Origin: Nostocaceae cyanobacterium
GTDB taxonomy: Bacteria > Cyanobacteriota > Cyanobacteriia > Cyanobacteriales > Nostocaceae
Direction of reading: 5' to 3'
NCBI GenBank assembly: GCA_030065825.1
Contig: JASJCY010000007.1
Span: forward strand, 1-64,000
DNA: 64,000 bases
In this document: positions 57,120 to 64,000 of the stretch, one piece after another
Position numbering within the stretch: position 1 is the first letter of the stretch
Layout: every line of letters starts with the position of its first letter
Notes under the pieces: model-generated
Database searches by the model: none
What the model was told of the DNA's origin: nothing
Seen by the model: only the letters and a program-made list of their open reading frames with translations
Translations under genes and position numbers: made by a program

Positions 57120-57491
57120 ATTATTTATACTAATTAATTATAAACTTATGTGATAACAATTGTGTTTAATTATTGAATAAATTCATAATTTTGCATCATT
57201 TTCAATAAGACAAAATGGCACCCTTGTTAAGAGGTAAACCTTGTTAAATCTAACAGTCTCTAATATAAGGGCTTAAGTTTATCTTGGTACCATTCCTATT
57301 AGACATAAGAACAATATTTATTGTTCCTCTAATTGTAGGGACAGGCATAACTTGCCCCTACCCAATCATGTGTCGTATTCTTTTTTCAAATTAATATAAG
57401 TTTTAGGACTAAAGTTATGACTAGAAAATAGTCTTTCTTTGCCTTACTGAATTACTGAAGTTCTCAACATCCATTACGGTGGCTACATATT
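57120..57491. other. Intergenic region, AT-rich with one repeat fragment
   Basis: No gene is seen. The stretch CCAATCATGTGTCGTATTC (about 57361) followed by TTTTTTCAAATT recurs at about 22786-22816, so it is a dispersed repeat piece. Confidence 0.5.
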
Positions 57492-57845
57492 TCATCCTGC
57501 GAGAGAAAACGAGTTACCACAGCCACAAGTAGCGCTAACTTGGGGGTTATGGAAGCGAAACCCACCACCCATCAAATCTTCTGAGTAATCTAACTTTAAA
57601 CCTTTGACATATTCGTAAGTCTGAGAATCTATAGCGACTTGAATACCATTAGACTCAATAATATGATCCCCTAGGGACTCTTGTGGAGTATTACCATCTG
57701 TTGCAGCGACATCAAAAGACATATGGTAGAACCAACCAGAACAGCCCCCTGGTTTCACTGCTAATCGAAATATAAGCTTAGACTGCTGTTGCTTTGACAT
57801 TAATCGCCGAATTTCAGTTGCGGCTGCTAGACTGAGTTGAATCAT
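57492..57845 (-). CDS. Iron-sulfur cluster assembly accessory protein (IscA/HesB family)
   Basis: The 117-residue A-type carrier has the three conserved cysteines: Cys35 in VKPGGCSGW, and Cys107 and Cys109 in ATCGCGNSF. It should hold or transfer Fe-S clusters in the cytoplasm. The N-terminus IQLSLAAATEIRRLMSKQQQ is typical. Cyanobacteria have several such proteins (IscA, SufA, HesB), and the sequence alone does not say which one this is, so no symbol is given. There is no nif or suf gene next to it; the nearest neighbours are the GH5 gene and a cupin gene. Confidence 0.9.
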   Translation of the reverse strand: MIQLSLAAATEIRRLMSKQQQSKLIFRLAVKPGGCSGWFYHMSFDVAATDGNTPQESLGDHIIESNGIQVAIDSQTYEYVKGLKLDYSEDLMGGGFRFHNPQVSATCGCGNSFSLAG

Positions 57846-57943
57846 AATTAGAATATTTTAAACCCCACCTTAATTCTGACAGATGGGGTAGGCAGTTGAA
57901 AATTATTTAGGGACTTCCAATTCAAAAATATCCAATTTGTAGG

Positions 57944-58071
57944 GGGAGTATCCCAATTTTTATGCAATACCCTAGAAGGGTATCGCTACAGAAACTAAGC
58001 CCACCTACGTGGGCTTTTGGCTGTGAGCAAGAGGCTTATAGCCTGTGGGCTTTAGAAATTGGAATACTCCC
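57944..58071. repeat. Small MITE-like element
   Basis: The left end GGGAGTATCCCAATTT (57944-57959) and the right end AAATTGGAATACTCCC (58056-58071) are inverted copies with one change. Inside are CCCTAGAAGGGTATCG and a strong AAGCCCAC/GTGGGCTT hairpin at about 57996-58015. Related words occur near 26333-26430. Confidence 0.55.
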
Positions 58072-58129
58072 TTTGTAGGTGCCCTGTGCTGTCGCTAACG
58101 CTAAAAATACAGTGCCTTAGGACGATAGT

Positions 58130-58555
58130 TCAATCATCGTTACTGACGCGGTTATAGTCATCTTGATAGCGGACAATATCATCTTCTCCCAAATATTCCC
58201 CATTTTGAACTTCAATCAAAACCAAGGGAATTACACCAGGATTTTCTAAACGATGGGGTGTACATTGGGGTACATAGGTAGATTGATTATTGCTCAGCAT
58301 TACTTCTTTATCGCCACAAACCACTTTCGCTGTACCAGAGACAACAATCCAGTGTTCGCTACGATGATGGTGCATTTGTAGGCTGAGACGTTCCTTGGGT
58401 TTAACTTCGATACGCTTAATTTTGTATCCCCGTCCTTCTTCTAAAACTGTGAAAGAACCCCAAGGACGCAATTCAGTTGCTGCAACACCCCTGGGAGTTA
58501 CCGCAGGAGGTAGGGGTAGTGAGGAAACTTGGGTTTTTTCTTGAGATTGAGTCAT
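58130..58555 (-). CDS. Mannose-6-phosphate isomerase type II-like cupin
   Basis: The preferred start is ATG 58555, because AGGAG lies 6 bp upstream; a longer frame begins at 58576. The protein of 141 residues matches the C-terminal cupin domain of bifunctional mannose-1-phosphate guanylyltransferase/mannose-6-phosphate isomerase. RPWGSFTVLEEGRGYKIKRI leads to the metal-binding LQMHHHRSEHWIVVSG, then STYVPQCTPHRLENPG and LIEVQNGEYLGEDDIVR. It should interconvert mannose-6-phosphate and fructose-6-phosphate, or bind a related sugar phosphate, in the cytoplasm. The guanylyltransferase half is absent here. Confidence 0.87.
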   Translation of the reverse strand: MTQSQEKTQVSSLPLPPAVTPRGVAATELRPWGSFTVLEEGRGYKIKRIEVKPKERLSLQMHHHRSEHWIVVSGTAKVVCGDKEVMLSNNQSTYVPQCTPHRLENPGVIPLVLIEVQNGEYLGEDDIVRYQDDYNRVSNDD

Positions 58556-58576
58556 AGTTAGCTCCTGAGAAAACAT

Positions 58577-58978
58577 AAAAAGTTGTTACTAGTTGTTCTT
58601 AACAATTGTTTAATGAAAAAATGTGGCGTAATTCTGCAACCGTAAAAATCAGCAAATTAGTCTCTCTTTGCCCAACATATCAAAATCCATCTAGATGCTG
58701 GCATAAATAACTGCCAAAATGGCTGATTTTAAACAAAGTCTTCATCAAACAAAATAGCTGCTTATTCTCAACTTCAAGAAGGGAGTTAGAAGGACGGGTG
58801 TCAAGCTAATGTCAGAAACCGGGTTTCTTCTCAATTAAATACAAAAATTTTGGATGTTTTGCCCAAATAAACCCGGTTTCTCGGACTTTACGAGAGTTTT
58901 TGGAGTTGAGTAATGGCTACTTTCTTGTGGGATGGGTGTCTTGCCCATCCTGAATATACAATTTAAATGTGGAATAGC
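58577..58978. other. Intergenic region with AAACCGGGTTT inverted repeats
   Basis: No gene is seen. AGAAACCGGGTTTCT (about 58814) and AAACCCGGTTTCTCGG (about 58870) form an inverted pair that could fold as a hairpin of 70 bases. This is the same palindrome family as at 17.4 kb and 21.8-22.9 kb. Confidence 0.55.
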
Positions 58979-60949
58979 TTATTCCCTATTTCTGAGAAAA
59001 ATCCCTATTCCGTTATGCACCCGGGCAGCTGTATTCGGAGAACGATCTAGTAACTGTCCTCCTAAGTAAAGTCCCGTAGAACTTCCACCGTCTAAATTCA
59101 GGGCATTTACACATCCCATCTGCTGCATTAGTTGAGCATGTTCTGCTAAAGTCGGACCAGCACCACCAACACGGTTATGTACGGCAGCAATAATTAGGTT
59201 GCCAGTGCTAGTGCTACAAATGGCACTACGTATAGCTTTTTGGGCAATAAAGGCTTTGCTAAAATTTTCCCTTTCCGCATCCAAGACTATTTGACGATTT
59301 TGTACCAATAAAGGTCCGGCACCAAGAATGTGGGGATAATACCTAAAATTTACAGGAGTGGTAGTACTGGTAATACGTACAGTGGTTTCTTCGGGTAATT
59401 TGGCAGCAATGTTAACTGCATTAGCACGTAGGGTTAAGAGATAACCATCCCTGGGTATGGGAATCGGGGTTTCCCCAGCTTTACCCCCTGGCAATTGATT
59501 GGTGATTTGATTTTTCTGGACGGTAAGAATAATTTCGTTGTCAGTCAGGGGAGTGTAGGTTTGTCCCCAAACCGGAGTGTAACGGGATATTCCAGCTTGG
59601 ACGTAGCCACTGTTAAGGTATAAAATTGGAAACTTCTGGTTGTCTTGAGTGATTAAAGTTTCTTCTAATCTCAGGCGACCTACGTAAAATTGCCCAGAAT
59701 AATTCCAAGCGATCGCACCCCTGTTTAAAATTGGACTCGATAACCATTTACCGTCCCGACGAATGGCACCTAAGGGTAAGCGGTTGTTGCGGTTAAAAAA
59801 GCCACCGTTAATTGCTGTTAGTGCTAGCTGTTGTTGGGCAGTTTTGATTAGGGGTGCTGTACCAACTAAGCTATTGGAGGCAGATACAAAGGGTCTAAGT
59901 TTTAACCCTGAGGTGCGGGGATTTACTTCTACGGACACAACCCCAAATTTATCTGTGCCTAAATTGACAAATTCTTGTCGCCAATTTATCCCTTCTGCCC
60001 AGGCAATATCTTTCTCGACAAAGGCATCGGGGCGAATTTCAATCTGTAAACTATTGTTTGATAAACTACTAACTAGGGGCGCGGAACCAAAGGGAACGCT
60101 TAAGGTAATAATGGTTTTATTATTTACCACATCTACCTGCTTAATCATTGGTTCCGGCTTCGGTGTTGCTGCGGGTATGGGGAATGGTAGAGGTAGAAAT
60201 TGTTTCAGCAGGTTTGGTAAGGTTAAGGTTGGTGATGGTTCTGGGGCAGGTGTATAACGTTGTACTATACTGGGGTTAGCAATCCCATCTAAGGTAATTC
60301 TCCATTGCCTGTTCGGTGGTGATTTGGGTTTGGAGGGGAGAGTGTCCCGTTTGTTTAGTGGTAACTTTTTTGGCTTGGGTTTTTTAGTTGGTAATTCTTG
60401 TCTAATTTGCCAAGGTGTAGGATGTTCTAACTCTACCAAGATAGTTTCACCTACAGTAGTTTGAGTTTGACGAATATTTTTTACTTGCCCTATGGGAGTG
60501 ACGATCGCTAAGGTGCTATCATTAGCTTGTATTTGCCATCCGGCTTTGGTAGCAAAATTGGTCATTTCTAAATAGCGATATCCCCCCAGCAACAAGCTAG
60601 TTAAAATCTCTGGTTGTTGAGGAGATGAAAACCATTGGACTGGCTGTTTGGCTGGATTATTGCTGTTTAATAAATTGACGCCAATTAATTGCCTCACAGC
60701 ACCATCACTGAGATAAGTGCTAATTTTACCTGTTTTTTCTTGCCGCTGAAACCAAACTCCGGGTAAGGTACGACCATTGAGGAAAATTTGATGTCCATGG
60801 GATAATACTCCCTTTGGAAGTCCAGTTTTTGGTTGTTTTAGGGAGGGTGAATGCTGGGCATTAGCATTGCTGGTAGGGATTAACCATAGTAAAGTTGCTA
60901 GTATTGGTAAAATTAGAGTCTTGATGTAACTATTACTTTGATTAGACAT
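58979..60949 (-). CDS. Exported phosphodiester glycosidase family protein (NAGPA/DUF2233)
   Basis: The start at ATG 60949 gives about 656 residues and a clean signal peptide (LILPILATLLWLIPTSNANA). Upstream ATGs at 60985 and 60994 and a TTG at 61003 remain possible. The N-terminal half has a copper-amine-oxidase-like or AMIN-like beta region and a Pro/Lys-rich linker. The C-terminal part is the phosphodiester glycosidase domain, with AINGGFFNRNNRLPLGAIRR, PHILGAGPLLVQN, RSAICSTSTG and ALNLDGGSSTGLYLGGQ. The domain occurs in exopolysaccharide-related proteins and the lysosomal uncovering enzyme. The natural substrate here is unknown. It probably acts at the cell surface. Confidence 0.85.
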   Translation of the reverse strand: MSNQSNSYIKTLILPILATLLWLIPTSNANAQHSPSLKQPKTGLPKGVLSHGHQIFLNGRTLPGVWFQRQEKTGKISTYLSDGAVRQLIGVNLLNSNNPAKQPVQWFSSPQQPEILTSLLLGGYRYLEMTNFATKAGWQIQANDSTLAIVTPIGQVKNIRQTQTTVGETILVELEHPTPWQIRQELPTKKPKPKKLPLNKRDTLPSKPKSPPNRQWRITLDGIANPSIVQRYTPAPEPSPTLTLPNLLKQFLPLPFPIPAATPKPEPMIKQVDVVNNKTIITLSVPFGSAPLVSSLSNNSLQIEIRPDAFVEKDIAWAEGINWRQEFVNLGTDKFGVVSVEVNPRTSGLKLRPFVSASNSLVGTAPLIKTAQQQLALTAINGGFFNRNNRLPLGAIRRDGKWLSSPILNRGAIAWNYSGQFYVGRLRLEETLITQDNQKFPILYLNSGYVQAGISRYTPVWGQTYTPLTDNEIILTVQKNQITNQLPGGKAGETPIPIPRDGYLLTLRANAVNIAAKLPEETTVRITSTTTPVNFRYYPHILGAGPLLVQNRQIVLDAERENFSKAFIAQKAIRSAICSTSTGNLIIAAVHNRVGGAGPTLAEHAQLMQQMGCVNALNLDGGSSTGLYLGGQLLDRSPNTAARVHNGIGIFLRNRE

Positions 60950-62036
60950 CCCGTTGTGGTTTTTTTTGAAGCACAGAATTGCCATTTCCACCATAATTTT
61001 CAAAGTACATTAGAAAACTATCACCACCGATAGAGACTAACCGAGTTTTCTAGAAAAAATCAAAAATTATGACTTTTGTTTTGCACCGAAACATGATATA
61101 TTTGATATTGGCTTGTTGTCTCTTATTCAAGCCAAGACTGATTTTCTATGGAAACTGTTTGTAATTAGGTGCGTTAAGTCACAAAATAGCTAAGTAGATT
61201 GTCACAGACCCTACCCCTAAAGGCAGGGACTTAAAACCCTTAATCTGACCAGACTAATTACCTTGCCTACTGGGTTAGAGGTAGAAGTTGAGGTTGATGA
61301 TTAAGTAATACTAGAACCGGGAGCAAAACAAATGTTAATTGGTGATCGAATAAATATCAAGTAGAAGAAATTCAAACAGAGATATTTGGGAAGCGTACAA
61401 ATGGGTATATAGTGTTAATACGCTAATTTAGTTGCTAAATCAGGATAATTTCCGTCTTTAGAGTCGTGAGAGTAGTGAGTTCTGTATCTGGAATTTTGCT
61501 CCCGGTCAAGGGGACAGACTATGGTTAATAAATTGCTTATGTGTGAAATATAGCTTTACTATCAAGAACAAAAAATAAAAGGGCATTGTTGAATTAACGG
61601 ATGAATATGAGTGAGGTAGGCAGCGTTCGACTGAGCTCACGCCGAAGTCTTACCTGCCTGGTGAAATATAGAAAACGGGCAGGGATGCCCGTTCCACAAA
61701 CCAATATACCCCGCAGTCGCTACAACTTTGGAAAAGCAACGCGCTGCTGTTCATCCCACAAAACCATCAAAATCATCCCGGATTTATGCAACGCCAATAA
61801 AAGAAGTACATAGTGCCAGTATCCAGATTAGGGACTGCTAGAAAAATAAAGATTTTGCTGAATTCAGGATAAATACATAAATCAAGACGAAATAATTTTA
61901 ACAAGGGCAATAATAATTAGTCCAAAGTTAGAATTTTTTTTTCCCTAATTTTTCGGGTGTTACATGTGTTAAGTTAGCAAAATTTTCTCTTAAGTATAAA
62001 AAGACAGAAATTTAACTCAGGTGTCAGGGATAGCCT
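60950..62036. other. Intergenic region upstream of the glutamate synthase gene
   Basis: About 1 kb. Frames in the stretch 61240-61420 yield broken but protein-like pieces (LPTGLEVEVEVDD, then LEPGAKQMLIGDRI), perhaps a decayed gene. A diverged copy of the GCAACGCGCTGC repeat lies near 61735. The promoter of the following gene must lie within the last few hundred bases. I did not find a clear NtcA site. The frame at 61601-61813 is not accepted. Confidence 0.45.
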
Positions 62037-64000
62037 ATGAATAACCAGTCAATGAATCAACACCAAAAAATGACATTCTCCGATAACGATTCCGGGTGTA
62101 CTTACCAAGGACAAAAGTGGTTAGTAGAAGAAAGAGATGCTTGTGGTGTGGGCTTTATTGCCCATCGTCAGAATCATTCCAGCCATGAAATTGTCACTAA
62201 AGCCTTAACAGCTTTGACTTGTCTGGAACACCGGGGTGGTTGTAGTGCTGACCAAGATTCCGGCGATGGTGCAGGCATATTGACGGCTATTCCTTGGGAA
62301 TTGTTCCAAAATGATTTTGCTAGTCGGGGTGTAAATTTTTCCAGCAGTGGCAATTTGGCTGTGGGGATGATATTTTTACCCCAAGATGCCCAATCGGCAC
62401 AAAAGGCAAAAGCAACCTTTGAAAAAGTTGCAGCACAGGAGGGGTTGACTGTTTTGGGTTGGCGAGTAGTACCCGTACAGCCACAAGTATTGGGAGTACA
62501 GGCAAAAGAAAATCAACCCCAAATCGAACAAGCTTTCATTATATCATCAGAAAAAAGTGGTGATGAACTAGAACGGCATTTGTATATTAGCCGTCGTCGG
62601 ATTGTCAAGGCAATTCGCCAGCTTGATGATAATTGTGCCCAAGAATTTTACGTCTGTTCCCTGTCTGGACGCACAATCGTTTACAAAGGCATGGTGCGAT
62701 CGGCAGTATTGGGAGACTTCTACGACGATTTAAGAAATCCCCTTTACAAAAGTGCCTTTGCAGTATATCATCGGCGCTTTAGTACCAACACTATGCCCAA
62801 ATGGCCCCTAGCGCAACCAATGCGGCTATTGGGACACAATGGGGAAATTAACACCCTGTTGGGAAATATTAACTGGATGACAGCGCGGGAATCGACTTTA
62901 AATCATCCAGTCTGGGAACAACGTCTGAGGGATCTCAAGCCTTTTGTCAATATTAATAATAGCGACTCAGCCAACTTAGACAATGTGTTTGAGTTACTAG
63001 TACGTTCCGGACGCAGTCCCTTGGAAGCCTTAATGATTATGGTTCCAGAGGCTTACCAAAACCAGCCTGCACTGCGTCAATATCCAGAAATTGTGGACTT
63101 TTACGAATACTACAGTGGAATGCAAGAGGCTTGGGATGGTCCTGCACTGTTAGTATTTAGTGACGGTCTGAAAGTAGGTGCGACTTTAGATCGTAACGGT
63201 TTAAGACCAGCACGCTATTGTATCACCAAAGATGACCATATCGTTGTCGGTTCCGAAGCAGGGGTAGTCAACTTCCCAGAGTCAGAGATTGTCGAAAAAG
63301 GTAGATTAGGTCCGGGACAAATGATTGCAGTGGACTTAGAATCTCAGGAAGTGCTGAAGAATTGGGAAATCAAGCAGCGAATTGCTAAACAGCAGCCTTA
63401 CGGACAATGGTTGCAACAGTACCGTCAAGATATTAACTCCTTGGTAAGTAGGGAAACCTCTAACAATGGCAATGGCAATGGCAATGGTAGGGTGTATGAA
63501 CCAGAAACCATAGACAGACAAAACTTACTGCGTCAACAAGTCGCCTTTGGTTATACCACCGAAGATGTGGAAATGGTAATTCAGCCTATGGCGATTGATG
63601 GGAAAGAACCCACTTTCTGTATGGGTGATGATATTCCCCTAGCGGTATTGTCAGAAAAGCCCCACCTGTTGTATGACTATTTCAAACAGCGGTTTGCCCA
63701 AGTTACCAACCCAGCAATTGACCCCCTACGGGAAAAATTGGTTATGTCCCTGAAGGTGGAATTGGGAGAGGTGGGTAACCTATTAGAACCAAAACCAGAA
63801 TATGCCCGCAGACTGAAATTAGATTCTCCAGTGTTAATGGAGACTGAATTAGAGGCAATTCACAATTCAGGCTTTGCTACCGCACAGTTATCCACCTTAT
63901 TTGCCATTGGTAATGGTCCACAAGGGTTAAAAGCCGCAGTCCAGAAATTACAAGCAGACGCAGCAGAATCAGTACGTGCGGGTGCGAAAATTTTAATCCT
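62037..64000 (+). CDS. gltB: Glutamate synthase large subunit (partial, cut by window end)
   Basis: The frame is open from ATG 62037 to the end of the window (654 codons, no stop). The N-terminal glutaminase domain is clear: RDACGVGFIAHRQN, whose Cys36 becomes the catalytic N-terminal residue once a 35-residue propeptide is removed. LEHRGGCSADQDSGDGAGIL, LGHNGEINTLLGNINWMTAR and SDGLKVGATLDRNGLRPARY follow. The enzyme makes glutamate from glutamine and 2-oxoglutarate. In heterocystous cyanobacteria it is often the ferredoxin-dependent form (GlsF), but the insert that would decide this lies outside the window. A short Asn/Gly repeat (GNGNGNG) sits near nt 63466-63488. Confidence 0.93.
   Translation, partial: MNNQSMNQHQKMTFSDNDSGCTYQGQKWLVEERDACGVGFIAHRQNHSSHEIVTKALTALTCLEHRGGCSADQDSGDGAGILTAIPWELFQNDFASRGVNFSSSGNLAVGMIFLPQDAQSAQKAKATFEKVAAQEGLTVLGWRVVPVQPQVLGVQAKENQPQIEQAFIISSEKSGDELERHLYISRRRIVKAIRQLDDNCAQEFYVCSLSGRTIVYKGMVRSAVLGDFYDDLRNPLYKSAFAVYHRRFSTNTMPKWPLAQPMRLLGHNGEINTLLGNINWMTARESTLNHPVWEQRLRDLKPFVNINNSDSANLDNVFELLVRSGRSPLEALMIMVPEAYQNQPALRQYPEIVDFYEYYSGMQEAWDGPALLVFSDGLKVGATLDRNGLRPARYCITKDDHIVVGSEAGVVNFPESEIVEKGRLGPGQMIAVDLESQEVLKNWEIKQRIAKQQPYGQWLQQYRQDINSLVSRETSNNGNGNGNGRVYEPETIDRQNLLRQQVAFGYTTEDVEMVIQPMAIDGKEPTFCMGDDIPLAVLSEKPHLLYDYFKQRFAQVTNPAIDPLREKLVMSLKVELGEVGNLLEPKPEYARRLKLDSPVLMETELEAIHNSGFATAQLSTLFAIGNGPQGLKAAVQKLQADAAESVRAGAKILI

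Overview
The window comes from a heterocyst-forming filamentous cyanobacterium (order Nostocales). The support is a split rpoC (rpoC1 and rpoC2), frequent GCGATCGC (HIP1) octamers, a hetC/hetP-type locus, Uma2 and DUF4332 genes, and long AT-rich spacers filled with short tandem and palindromic repeats. I cannot name the genus. Gene assignments rest on my own reading of motifs and on family knowledge, not on database searches.

Layout. 1-9.2 kb: a Uma2-type nuclease, an aminopeptidase P, a DUF4332 protein, a TetR regulator, a decayed IS200/IS605 tnpB with 36-bp palindromic repeats next to it, and two tandem M16 peptidases (one with the zinc motif, one without). 9.2-21 kb: the differentiation and secretion locus. 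It holds HetC (cNMP-like domain + C39 peptidase + ABC exporter), an HlyD adaptor, HetP and a cytoplasmic SurA/PpiC-like foldase. These are followed, in inverted orientation, by a second hetP-like gene and an internally deleted hlyD remnant. 21-28.8 kb: mostly repeats, with a GH116 glycosidase, a truncated PEP-CTERM fragment, a GIY-YIG protein and an unusual hairpin-repeat array at 27.57-28.17 kb. 28.8-40.4 kb: a cellulose export operon on the minus strand, read as outer-membrane barrel protein, TPR periplasmic protein, GH8 endoglucanase, BcsB and BcsA. 40.6-42.6 kb: a putative lipoprotein and a membrane/coiled-coil protein, both of unknown function. 44-55.3 kb: rpsT, tatD, a candidate 41-residue gene, then rpoB-rpoC1-rpoC2. 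55.4-64 kb: a secreted GH5 cellulase with a CBM2-like tail, an IscA/HesB-type Fe-S protein, a mannose-6-phosphate-isomerase-type cupin, a phosphodiester glycosidase family protein, and the 5' two-fifths or so of a glutamate synthase large subunit, cut by the window end.

How the parts fit. The HetC-HlyD pair has the parts of a peptide-processing type I exporter. The C39 Cys/His/Asp residues are intact and a foldase lies nearby. The N-terminus of the HlyD itself looks like a double-glycine leader, which makes this locus the most interesting part of the window. The cellulose operon seems to divide the usual BcsC into a TPR protein and a separate barrel protein translated with a 4-bp overlap. The GH5-CBM2 enzyme 15 kb away could act on the same polymer. 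No tRNA, rRNA or CRISPR array was recognised.
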